Of a stretch of 64,000 bases of DNA, positions 43,527-52,098 are shown piece by piece. The notes beneath the pieces are model-generated. The model saw nothing but the letters and a program-made list of their open reading frames with translations. It was not told where the DNA came from and did not search any database. The stretch is from Maribacter algicola. GTDB lineage: Bacteria > Bacteroidota > Bacteroidia > Flavobacteriales > Flavobacteriaceae. The stretch is taken from NCBI RefSeq assembly GCF_003933245.1, contig NZ_QUSX01000002.1:310001-374000 (forward strand), given 5' to 3'. How positions within the stretch are numbered: the first letter of the stretch is position 1; the number at the start of each line of letters is the position of its first letter. Both the position numbers and the translations under genes were made by a program.

Positions 43527-43595
43527 CACCCGGTTTTATCGATGCATTAAACGGTACTTCAATAAAGACATTCATATAGATTTAAAATATAGGCG

Positions 43596-43757
43596 ATGAG
43601 CAAGAGAACATTTCAACCATCTAAGAGAAAGAGAAAAAACAAACACGGTTTCCGTGAGCGTATGGCTTCCGTTAATGGAAGAAAGGTTCTTGCCAGAAGA
43701 AGGGCAAAAGGTAGAAAAAAACTAACCGTTTCCTCTGAACCACGTCACAAAAAGTAA
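43596..43757 (+). CDS. rpmH: 50S ribosomal protein L34
   Basis: A 53-residue basic protein: [40 protein letters not shown], then [13 protein letters not shown]. The N-terminal block TFQPSxRKRxxxHGFR and the [17 protein letters not shown] block identify L34 clearly; the C-terminus is slightly longer than the E. coli protein (46). It is not next to rnpA or dnaA, unlike in many bacteria. A strong promoter and terminator make it a single transcription unit. Confidence 0.97.
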   Translation: MSKRTFQPSKRKRKNKHGFRERMASVNGRKVLARRRAKGRKKLTVSSEPRHKK

Positions 43758-43776
43758 TGACTTGTAGATAACTTTT

Positions 43777-43818
43777 AAAAAAAGGTGCTGCTTCTTTAAG
43801 TTCAGCACCTTTTTTTTG
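43777..43818. terminator. Hairpin terminator after rpmH
   Basis: AAAGGTGCTG pairs with CAGCACCTTT around a 12-base loop, followed by a run of T. Confidence 0.88.
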
Positions 43819-43821
43819 ACC

Positions 43822-43829
43822 TAATTTTG
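43822..43829 (+). promoter_or_regulatory. Possible carB promoter -7 element
   Basis: TAATTTTG matches TAnnTTTG, 31 bases before the carB ATG. It abuts the rpmH terminator; no -33 TTG is seen at the expected spacing. Confidence 0.45.
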
Positions 43830-43860
43830 AAATTTTAGATAACGAGAAACTAGTATTGGA

Positions 43861-46713
43861 ATGCCTAAAAGAAAAGATTTAAATTCAATTTTGATTATTG
43901 GTTCCGGACCTATTATTATTGGTCAGGCTTGTGAGTTCGATTATGCGGGAAGTCAGTCACTTCGTTCTTTGAGGGAGGACGGCATAGAGACTATTTTGAT
44001 AAATAGTAACCCTGCCACGATTATGACAGACCCTTCCATGGCAGATCATGTATACTTGAAACCCCTGACTACAAAATCAATTGTTGAAATCTTAAAGGCA
44101 CATCCACAAATAGACGCAGTATTGCCTACCATGGGCGGACAGACAGCTTTGAACCTTTGTATCGAAGCGGACAAAAAAGGTATCTGGGAAGATTTTGGTG
44201 TAGAGCTTATCGGTGTGGATATCGATGCAATTAATATTACGGAGGATCGTGAAAAGTTCCGTGAACTGATGTTGAAAATTGGAGTGGGCATGGCACCACA
44301 GGCAACGGCAACGTCCTTTCTAAAAGGAAAGGAAATTGCCCAGCAATTTGGTTTTCCCTTGGTAATTAGGGCATCCTATACCTTAGGTGGGGCAGGAGCC
44401 TCTATCGTATATAGACCCGAGGACTTTGATGACCTATTGAGCCATGGACTCGAAATTTCCCCAATTCATGAGGTGATGATCGATAAGGCCTTGATGGGTT
44501 GGAAAGAATATGAATTGGAGCTGTTGCGGGACAAGAACGATAATGTGGTCATCATCTGTACCATTGAAAATATGGATCCCATGGGAATCCATACAGGCGA
44601 TTCCATCACCGTAGCGCCTGCCATGACACTTTCGGATAGGACCTTCCAAAGAATGCGGGACATGGCTATCAAAATGATGCGCAGCATCGGGGATTTTGAG
44701 GGCGGTTGTAACGTTCAGTTTGCCGTGAGTCCGGACGAAAAGGAAGATATCATAGCCATCGAAATCAACCCAAGGGTTTCTAGATCTTCGGCCTTGGCTT
44801 CCAAAGCGACTGGATACCCCATCGCAAAGGTCGCCACGAAATTGGCCATAGGGTATAGTCTGGACGAGTTGGAGAATCAGATTACAAAATCCACATCGGC
44901 CTTGTTCGAACCTACATTGGATTATGTTATCGTGAAAATTCCAAGATGGAACTTTGATAAGTTCGAGGGATCAGACCGCACGTTAGGTCTACAGATGAAA
45001 TCTGTTGGCGAGGTCATGGGTATTGGACGTTCGTTTCAAGAAGCCTTACATAAGGCTACACAGTCCCTTGAAATCAAGCGAAACGGTCTTGGGGCCGATG
45101 GGAAGGGATATAAGGATTATGACCAGATTATCAGCAAATTGACAAGCCCTAGCTGGGATAGGGTATTCGTAATCTATGATGCCATTCAAATGGGAATTCC
45201 ATTGAGTAGGATTCATGAGATTACCAAAATAGATATGTGGTTCCTCAAGCAATACGAGGAACTCTATCAGCTTGAAAAGGAAATATCAAAATATACCATT
45301 GCGACCTTATCCAAGGAATTGTTGTTGGAAGCCAAGCAAAAAGGTTTTGCGGATAGGCAGATTGCCCATATGTTGGATTGTTACGAAAGTGAGGTCTACA
45401 ACAAGCGTACGGAACTTAATGTAAATAGGGTGTACAAACTGGTGGATACCTGCGCGGCCGAGTTCAAGGCCATGACACCGTATTACTATTCCACTTTTGA
45501 GGAGGAAATAGAGAAACCGGATGGTACCCGATATGTGGAGAATGACAGCGTGGTCACAGATAGGAAGAAAATAGTGGTGTTGGGCTCAGGTCCAAACCGA
45601 ATCGGGCAGGGGATAGAGTTCGATTATTGCTGTGTGCACGGTGTGTTGGCTGCTGCCGAATGTGGTTATGAGACCATAATGATCAACTGTAACCCTGAGA
45701 CAGTTTCAACCGATTTCGATACAGCTGATAAACTTTATTTTGAACCTGTTTTCTGGGAACATATTTACGACATTATCAGACATGAAAAACCGGAAGGGGT
45801 AATCGTGCAATTGGGCGGTCAAACGGCATTGAAATTGGCCGAAAAGCTTTCCAAATACGGCATTAAAATTATAGGCACGAGTTTTGAATCCCTGGATTTG
45901 GCTGAGGACAGGGGAAGCTTCTCCGAACTTCTTAAAAAGAACAATATTCCGTACCCTAGGTTTGGGGTGGCGGAGACGGCCGAAGAAGCTTTGACGCTAG
46001 CGGATGAACTGGATTTTCCATTATTGGTAAGACCATCCTATGTTTTAGGAGGTCAGGGTATGAAAATCGTCATCAACAAGGAGGAATTGGAAGCGCATGT
46101 GGTGGACCTGCTTCGGAAAATCCCAAATAACAAATTATTATTGGACCATTATTTGGACGGAGCCATTGAAGCGGAGGCAGATGCCATTTGTGATGGAAAG
46201 GATGTATATATCATCGGTATTATGGAGCATATTGAACCCTGCGGAATTCATTCCGGGGACTCTAATGCTACCTTACCTCCATTTAATCTGGGCGAATTTG
46301 TAATGCAGCAGATAAAGGATCATACTAAAAAAATCGCTTTGGCCCTAAATACGGTCGGTCTTATAAACATACAATTTGCGATAAAGGACGATATCGTGTA
46401 CATCATTGAAGCGAATCCCCGTGCTTCTAGAACGGTACCTTTCATCGCAAAAGCCTACAAAGAGCCGTATGTGAATTATGCGACCAAAGTTATGTTGGGC
46501 GAAAAGAAAATAAAGGATTTTGACTTTAAGCCTCATTTGGAAGGCTATGCCATAAAACAGCCAGTTTTTTCATTCAACAAGTTCCCCAACGTAAACAAAA
46601 ACTTAGGGCCCGAAATGAAGAGTACCGGCGAAAGCATCCTGTTCATTGATAGCTTAAAGGACGATGAGTTTTACAACTTATATGCAAGAAGGAAGATGTA
46701 TTTGAGTAAATAA
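43861..46713 (+). CDS. carB: Carbamoyl-phosphate synthase large subunit (short form)
   Basis: A 950-residue CarB that makes carbamoyl phosphate for arginine and pyrimidine synthesis with CarA. Both homologous halves are present: LIIGSGPIIIGQACEFDYAG and VLGSGPNRIGQGIEFDYCC as dinucleotide-like starts, with the ATP-grasp loops (RASYTLGGAGAS; RPSYVLGGQGM). It stops just after the second ATP-grasp, so the roughly 120-residue C-terminal MGS-like allosteric domain of the 1073-residue E. coli enzyme is missing. carA is not adjacent. A bidirectional terminator follows. Confidence 0.95.
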   Translation: MPKRKDLNSILIIGSGPIIIGQACEFDYAGSQSLRSLREDGIETILINSNPATIMTDPSMADHVYLKPLTTKSIVEILKAHPQIDAVLPTMGGQTALNLCIEADKKGIWEDFGVELIGVDIDAINITEDREKFRELMLKIGVGMAPQATATSFLKGKEIAQQFGFPLVIRASYTLGGAGASIVYRPEDFDDLLSHGLEISPIHEVMIDKALMGWKEYELELLRDKNDNVVIICTIENMDPMGIHTGDSITVAPAMTLSDRTFQRMRDMAIKMMRSIGDFEGGCNVQFAVSPDEKEDIIAIEINPRVSRSSALASKATGYPIAKVATKLAIGYSLDELENQITKSTSALFEPTLDYVIVKIPRWNFDKFEGSDRTLGLQMKSVGEVMGIGRSFQEALHKATQSLEIKRNGLGADGKGYKDYDQIISKLTSPSWDRVFVIYDAIQMGIPLSRIHEITKIDMWFLKQYEELYQLEKEISKYTIATLSKELLLEAKQKGFADRQIAHMLDCYESEVYNKRTELNVNRVYKLVDTCAAEFKAMTPYYYSTFEEEIEKPDGTRYVENDSVVTDRKKIVVLGSGPNRIGQGIEFDYCCVHGVLAAAECGYETIMINCNPETVSTDFDTADKLYFEPVFWEHIYDIIRHEKPEGVIVQLGGQTALKLAEKLSKYGIKIIGTSFESLDLAEDRGSFSELLKKNNIPYPRFGVAETAEEALTLADELDFPLLVRPSYVLGGQGMKIVINKEELEAHVVDLLRKIPNNKLLLDHYLDGAIEAEADAICDGKDVYIIGIMEHIEPCGIHSGDSNATLPPFNLGEFVMQQIKDHTKKIALALNTVGLINIQFAIKDDIVYIIEANPRASRTVPFIAKAYKEPYVNYATKVMLGEKKIKDFDFKPHLEGYAIKQPVFSFNKFPNVNKNLGPEMKSTGESILFIDSLKDDEFYNLYARRKMYLSK

Positions 46714-46736
46714 AATGCGCTAAAAGGCCAAAATAC

Positions 46737-46768
46737 AAAAACCCATACCTTTTCGGGTATGGGTTTTT
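46737..46768. terminator. Bidirectional hairpin terminator
   Basis: AAACCCATACC pairs with GGTATGGGTTT around TTTTC, between the ends of carB and the convergent isocitrate dehydrogenase gene. Confidence 0.88.
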
Positions 46769-46783
46769 CTATAGTACTACCAT

Positions 46784-48298
46784 TTACTCACCCTGTCCCA
46801 AGGAGAAACCGCGTTGTCCATCAAATTCATATAGGTTTTCCGTTTTTATTACGTCGTATCCATTTTGGAATAGTTTGGATAGGAGGGCTATTACCTGTTC
46901 GTATTCTACGGAGGTATATTTAGGTTCCTTTGTATCAGTATTGGATGTATTCGATACAAAACGGCATCTCCAGTGATCTGTACAATATGTTTCCTTAAGT
47001 CCCTCGGGAAACACTTTTACGCCCCTATTGGTAATCATTTTAAGCTTCAAATTGTGGGAATTTATTTTGGTTAATCCTTCACCAATGATTTCTGGATCTT
47101 CCCCTTTCCAATCGATAAAAACATCTACGCCCACAAGTTGTTTCGTCGCTTCTTTTCTTTTGTAATTAGGGATTTCAATTTTGCCCGTGCCTTTGGATAA
47201 CGTGCTAGCGGGTAAGTTTTTGGGAGTTTTTCCAAGGCGTTCAATTACAGCGTCCGCGAACTCTTCGGTTCCTACTAATTTCTTGCTAATCTCACTTTGG
47301 TATATGTCTCCTGTATGAATCCCGTCCTCCAAGGTGGTCAACCAGGCATTTTTGATGGTATCGGCCACTTCGGTCTGCCCGATATGGGCCAGCATGAGAA
47401 TCGCGGCATTCAATAAACCGGATGGATTGGCAATCTTTTGACCGGCAATATCTGGGGCAGATCCATGAATCGCTTCGAACATCGCCACCTTTCTTCCAAT
47501 ATTTGCGGAGCCGGCCATCCCAACGGAGCCACCTATTTCGGCAACAATATCAGAAATAATATCCCCGTAAAGGTTAGAAGTAACGATGACATCGTATTCT
47601 TCCGGTACGGTAGCTAATTTTGCAGAGCCTATATCAATTATCTGGGAGTTACTTTCAATCTCAGGATATTCCGCGGCAATTTCCTTAAAAACAGTATGAA
47701 AAAGTCCGTCTGTAAGTTTCATGATATTGTCCTTGACCATACATGTCACCTTCTTTCGATTATATGCTTTCGCATATTCAAAGGCGTACCGTACGATTTT
47801 CTCGCAACCGGGCCTTGTAATCAATTTTAAGCATTGCACCACATCATCCGTTTGTCTGTGTTCTATACCGGCGTAAAGATCCTCCTCATTTTCTCGAATA
47901 ACAACGACATCCATATTTGGAAAATGGGTCTTTACGTAGGGGTGTAAGGTACTAACCGGTCTTACATTTGCAAAAAGACCAAGGGACTTTCTAAGAGTAA
48001 CGTTCAAGCTTTTATATCCTTTCCCCTGAGGCGTGGTAATTGGGGCCTTAAGGATAACACTATTTTTGGAAATAGCCTCCCAAGCGGCATCGCTTATTCC
48101 GGCACTGTTGCCGGATAAATAAACCTGTTCTCCTATTTCAATGGTTTCGGTTTCAATATTTGCCTTGGCCTCCTTTAAGATTCTTAAAGTGGCTTTCATG
48201 ATTTCCGGGCCTATACCGTCTCCTTCGGCAATAACTATTTTTGTTGTCTTGCCGAATAGAAATTTTTTCTCGGATGCTACTAAAGGATTGTTTTTCAT
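46784..48298 (-). CDS. NADP-dependent isocitrate dehydrogenase, long form
   Basis: A 504-residue isocitrate/isopropylmalate dehydrogenase-family enzyme. Seen: VVIAEGDGIGPEIM-like opening (VIAEGDGIGPEIM), substrate loop ENEEDLYAGIEHRQ, metal region NLYGDIISDIVAEIGGS, and coenzyme loop AIHGSAPDIAGQKIANPSG. It resembles the Thermus/Rickettsia type, with a C-terminal extension of about 150 residues (GVDVFIDWKGEDPEIIGE) not found in E. coli Icd. It makes 2-oxoglutarate in the citric acid cycle; NADP preference is a family inference. A 194-base AT-rich region with no gene lies upstream, probably its promoter. Confidence 0.9.
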   Translation of the reverse strand: MKNNPLVASEKKFLFGKTTKIVIAEGDGIGPEIMKATLRILKEAKANIETETIEIGEQVYLSGNSAGISDAAWEAISKNSVILKAPITTPQGKGYKSLNVTLRKSLGLFANVRPVSTLHPYVKTHFPNMDVVVIRENEEDLYAGIEHRQTDDVVQCLKLITRPGCEKIVRYAFEYAKAYNRKKVTCMVKDNIMKLTDGLFHTVFKEIAAEYPEIESNSQIIDIGSAKLATVPEEYDVIVTSNLYGDIISDIVAEIGGSVGMAGSANIGRKVAMFEAIHGSAPDIAGQKIANPSGLLNAAILMLAHIGQTEVADTIKNAWLTTLEDGIHTGDIYQSEISKKLVGTEEFADAVIERLGKTPKNLPASTLSKGTGKIEIPNYKRKEATKQLVGVDVFIDWKGEDPEIIGEGLTKINSHNLKLKMITNRGVKVFPEGLKETYCTDHWRCRFVSNTSNTDTKEPKYTSVEYEQVIALLSKLFQNGYDVIKTENLYEFDGQRGFSLGQGE

Positions 48299-48492
48299 CT
48301 GTATTGCTTTGAATTTAGAGCAAAGATCTTAAAACAAAACCATAAATTTTTATTTATATTTAATATGATATAGATTAATTATTTTTATACATAAAAGCTT
48401 AATCCCCTCTTTCATAGCCCCCTAGAGCTATTGCCCCTACTATAAAATTTGGCCATTTTTTCCAAGATGTTAAGCGATAGGACCTTTGGTAT

Positions 48493-50037
48493 TTACAACT
48501 CTTGATTTAAAATGGCTATCATCGTTTGTATTCCCTCCCGGTAATTTCCCAACCGTAAGTTTTCATTAGGGCTGTGCTGATTGTTATCCCTATTCACGGT
48601 AGGAACGGTAACCGCAGGAATACCTAAGGTGGTGACGAAGGGTGAAATGGGAATGGAACCCCCGCTCATACGAATGCGTATAGGTGTTTCTCCAAAAGCA
48701 TTTTCCAGGGCCTTGGTCAGCCATACCCCAACCTCGGAATTAAAATCGGTTCGAAATGATTGATAGGAAATTTCATGGATAACGGTAGCGATTTTTGGAT
48801 GTTGCAAACGCTCTCCCCTTGTCGGTTCACGATCAATGACCACATATCCTTGGGATTTAATATGATCCTTGATCAATGTAATCAATCGTTCCGGGTCCGA
48901 CTCCAAGACCAATCTCACGTCCAATTCTGCCACGGCGTGATCCGGAACGATCGTTCTTACCTTTTCATACACCCAGCCGGATTGTATCCCCCTGATATTC
49001 AAAGAAGGATATTGAATGGCTTCCTGATAGTAACTTCCTACTTTATCCGTTTCCGCAATCTGCAGTCTTTCCATAATCTGTTTTTCGTCATCGGGTACGG
49101 CCTTCAATATTTTTTCAGTTGCACCATCGATTTCTATCCCCTCATAAAAACCCTTTATGGTAACGCGTCCTTCATCGTCTTTCATAGAAGCTAGTAATTT
49201 GGAAAGGCGAAGTGCCGGATTTGGCGCATAATTTCCAAAATGCCCGCTATGCTGGGGGACAATTGGACCATAGGTCGTTACTTGTAGGGTTGCGATTCCC
49301 CTTGCTCCAAACGTCAATGTAGGTCTATTGGTAATATGTCTAGGGCCATCAAAAATGATCAACATATCTGCAGAAAGTTGTTCCTTGTTGCGCAAGACGG
49401 CTTCTGGAAGCTGTGGTGAACCCAGCTCTTCCTCAAAATCCATGATGACCTTAATATTATAGTTGGGCGATATGCCGTTTTCATTTGCGGCATCAAGTGC
49501 CGTTAAAAACATGGAGACGGGACCTTTTGCGTCGCTTGCAGAACGTGCGAACACGCGCCAATCATCTTGATAGTCCTTGATAGATTCCCAAGAAATGGGC
49601 TCCCATTCTCCTGAGTTGTTCAATTTCTTTAGCGTTGGAACATATGGGCTCTGTTGGAACCATTTTGTGGAATCCACGGGTTGTCCGTCAACTTGTAAAT
49701 AAACAAGAACTGTTTTTTTGGCCTTTCTATGTTTTCGTTCGGCCAATAACAACGGAACGCTGGGAGTTTCCAAACGCTGGGTGGAAAACCCTCTATTTTC
49801 GAAGGCATTTTCGCACCATTGTATATTTTTTTCAATATCATCCTTGAAAAAGGCATCGTTGGGTATGCTCAACAGCTCCTTTAACATGGGAAAGGAAGTT
49901 AAGGTATATTGTTGGGCCAGTTCCTTTATTTCATCTCTTTGCAGTTTTTGACCGAATTGCCTTTTTGGGATTAGGAAAAGAACCAGAAAAAAAAGTGCGG
50001 TAATGCGAGCTAACTTGGACATATGGTGATTTTTCAT
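48493..50037 (-). CDS. M20 family metallopeptidase (dipeptidase), exported
   Basis: A 514-residue M20/CNDP-like peptidase. It has a signal peptide after MSKLARI (ATGs at 50037 and 50022 are both possible). Metal motifs seen: VYLQVDGQPVDSTKW, SASDAKGPVSMF, and MDFEEELGSPQLPE (catalytic Glu-Glu), a dimerisation lid (ATLQVTTYGPIVPQHSG), and the C-terminal His ligand in RDNNQHSPNENL. The first ligand, usually HxDVxP, is QVDGQP, as in some secreted M20 members. It would cleave dipeptides in the periplasm. Confidence 0.87.
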   Translation of the reverse strand: MKNHHMSKLARITALFFLVLFLIPKRQFGQKLQRDEIKELAQQYTLTSFPMLKELLSIPNDAFFKDDIEKNIQWCENAFENRGFSTQRLETPSVPLLLAERKHRKAKKTVLVYLQVDGQPVDSTKWFQQSPYVPTLKKLNNSGEWEPISWESIKDYQDDWRVFARSASDAKGPVSMFLTALDAANENGISPNYNIKVIMDFEEELGSPQLPEAVLRNKEQLSADMLIIFDGPRHITNRPTLTFGARGIATLQVTTYGPIVPQHSGHFGNYAPNPALRLSKLLASMKDDEGRVTIKGFYEGIEIDGATEKILKAVPDDEKQIMERLQIAETDKVGSYYQEAIQYPSLNIRGIQSGWVYEKVRTIVPDHAVAELDVRLVLESDPERLITLIKDHIKSQGYVVIDREPTRGERLQHPKIATVIHEISYQSFRTDFNSEVGVWLTKALENAFGETPIRIRMSGGSIPISPFVTTLGIPAVTVPTVNRDNNQHSPNENLRLGNYREGIQTMIAILNQEL

Positions 50038-50196
50038 GAAAAATACGTAAAACGTAGCTTGTAGTGCATCGGCACAAAGAGCATTTTTAATATCAAGTGC
50101 CATTAAAATCCCTACAGTGAATTTTGAATTAGTAAGAAAAAGAAAGTATCTAAGGGTTAGGATTAACCCGAAGTGCTAATTTGATTGAAAATGAAA

Positions 50197-50538
50197 TCAA
50201 TTAAACCATACCGCATACTTCTTACGCCGAAGTTCCAAGGCAAGTATGCGTTCCATTTTCAAGGCATCTTCTTTATTATCAAAAGGTTTTATGTGATTGT
50301 AAAGGCTGCCACGAAGATATAGGCCATATTTTTTTACGATACGGGAAGAAATATCCACGCCTTTATTACTTAAAACACCGTTTTTGTGCTGTTCAAAGCG
50401 CTCTTTGGGTGTTTTGCTCGTCATCCCTACATACAAACATTCCAGGATACCATTGAACTGCGGATTGGCTTCACGGAACTTTCTATTTTCAGTAAACACT
50501 TTCTTGTGAAGTTCTACTACGTAAATGCTGTAAGGCAT
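50197..50538 (-). CDS. GIY-YIG-like protein
   Basis: A 113-residue protein with the pattern YSIYVVELHKK...CLYVGMTSKTPKERFEQHKNG, which fits a small GIY-YIG fold (YVV for GIY, YVG for YIG, followed by the Arg of the active site). A basic C-terminal helix (ALELRRKKY) follows. Free-standing small GIY-YIG proteins have no certain role. It is 15 bases after the gnd stop and so is probably in the gnd transcript. Confidence 0.7.
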   Translation of the reverse strand: MPYSIYVVELHKKVFTENRKFREANPQFNGILECLYVGMTSKTPKERFEQHKNGVLSNKGVDISSRIVKKYGLYLRGSLYNHIKPFDNKEDALKMERILALELRRKKYAVWFN

Positions 50539-50553
50539 ATTTAAAATAACGAA

Positions 50554-51966
50554 TTACTCCTGTTCCCATTCCGTATGAAAAATACCCTCCCTATCCAAAC
50601 GCTCATAGGTATGCGACCCAAAATAATCCCGTTGCGCCTGTATCAAGTTTAGGGGCAACCTGCTTGAGGTATAGGCATCAAAATAGGTAAGGGAATTTGA
50701 AAGTCCGGGCAAAGGAATGCCATTTTTAGCACCAAATGCGACCAACTCCCTCGCCGAATTCACGGTGCCCTGCACCTTTTCAACGAAAGTTGCCGATAAC
50801 AAAAGATTTGGTAAGGAAGGATTTGCCTCAAAAGCTTCCGAAATGTCCGCCAAAAGACCAGCCCTAATAATGCAGCCGGCCCGCCATATTTTAGCGATTT
50901 GGGCCAAATTTAGATTGTACTCATATTCCTTGGAAGCATCGGCCAATTGATGTAGTCCCTGGGCATAGGTGATGATGAAGGAAAAATACAATGCTTCTTC
51001 GGTCATCTTTTTCATTGCGGTCTTGTCCATTTGTTGAACCGCGGGGCGGTCATAGAGGTTATCGGCCTCGATTCGCTCATCCTTTAAAGCGGAAATTTCG
51101 CGCATACTTACCGCAATATCTATGGATGGAACAGGTATACCCAAATCCATTGCGTTCTGACTGGTCCATTTGCCGGTTCCTTTTTGCTTCGCCTTGTCCA
51201 AAATTTTATCCACCAGTCTTCCATCACCCAAATTGTCCACCTGCAAGAATATTTCCGAGGTGATTTCCACCAAAAAGGATTGCAGGCGCCCCTTGTTCCA
51301 AGTATCAAAGGTTTGGTGAAGTTCGTCGTTATTATAATCCGCACCTTTTTTTAGTACATCATATATTTCGGAAGTTAACTGCATTAATCCGTATTCAATA
51401 CCGTTATGAACCATTTTCACATAGTTTCCGGCCGATTTTGGACCCAAATAAGCTACGCAAGGTTCCCCATGATATTTTGCCGCAACGGCCTCAAATATCG
51501 GTTTTACGTGCTGATAGGCCTCCCTGTTTCCACCTGGCATGATGCTTGGGCCTTTTCTGGCTCCCTTGGCGCCACCTGAAACGCCGGCACCGAAGAAATT
51601 AATGCCTTTTTTGGATAGGTATGCTTCCCGTCGGTCCGTATCTGTATAAAAGGAATTACCTCCATCAATAATCAAATCGCCTTCATCCAAATTGGGAAGA
51701 AGTGATTCAATGACCATATCCACAATCTTGCCAGCGGGTACCAACAGCATTATTTTTCTGGGGATGGCGAGCGCTTCCAAGAAAATCTTGCTATCCGTTG
51801 AGGCATTCACTTTGCTGATATCTCCACCTTCCTCAATGAGGGCATTTACCTTCTCCGGGTCCAAATCATTGCCATAAGCCGTAAATCCATTGTCCGATAC
51901 GTTCAAAATAAAATTACGCCCCATAACGCCAAGCCCCACCATTCCAAAATCATATTTCATATCCAT
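50554..51966 (-). CDS. gnd: 6-phosphogluconate dehydrogenase, decarboxylating
   Basis: A 470-residue enzyme that converts 6-phosphogluconate and NADP to ribulose 5-phosphate, CO2 and NADPH. Seen: the NADP motif GLGVMGRNFILNVSDNG, the substrate loop GAGVSGGAKGARKGPSIMPGG, and YVKMVHNGIEYGLMQ with the catalytic Lys. Full length. The start may be ATG at 51966 or 51960. It is divergent from zwf-pgl, giving a complete oxidative pentose phosphate branch at one locus. Confidence 0.95.
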   Translation of the reverse strand: MDMKYDFGMVGLGVMGRNFILNVSDNGFTAYGNDLDPEKVNALIEEGGDISKVNASTDSKIFLEALAIPRKIMLLVPAGKIVDMVIESLLPNLDEGDLIIDGGNSFYTDTDRREAYLSKKGINFFGAGVSGGAKGARKGPSIMPGGNREAYQHVKPIFEAVAAKYHGEPCVAYLGPKSAGNYVKMVHNGIEYGLMQLTSEIYDVLKKGADYNNDELHQTFDTWNKGRLQSFLVEITSEIFLQVDNLGDGRLVDKILDKAKQKGTGKWTSQNAMDLGIPVPSIDIAVSMREISALKDERIEADNLYDRPAVQQMDKTAMKKMTEEALYFSFIITYAQGLHQLADASKEYEYNLNLAQIAKIWRAGCIIRAGLLADISEAFEANPSLPNLLLSATFVEKVQGTVNSARELVAFGAKNGIPLPGLSNSLTYFDAYTSSRLPLNLIQAQRDYFGSHTYERLDREGIFHTEWEQE

Positions 51967-51997
51967 AAAATGTTATTTCCTGATAACTCCTTCATTT

Positions 51998-52005
51998 CAA
52001 AAGTA
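51998..52005 (-). promoter_or_regulatory. Probable gnd promoter -7 element
   Basis: The minus strand reads TACTTTTG, a perfect TAnnTTTG, 31 bases before the ATG at 51966. No TTG is placed at -33. Confidence 0.45.
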
Positions 52006-52098
52006 AGTGAAAAATATCTATAATTCCCTGCATATTCAAACCAACTCATTGGTATTGGCCACAGTTTTCGATACTTTTAGGCTTAAAATATAAAATTG

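Noticed and set aside
48299..48492. Hidden gene in the AT-rich gap before isocitrate dehydrogenase
   Set aside because: Only short, unremarkable frames are present; it is best explained as promoter and leader DNA.
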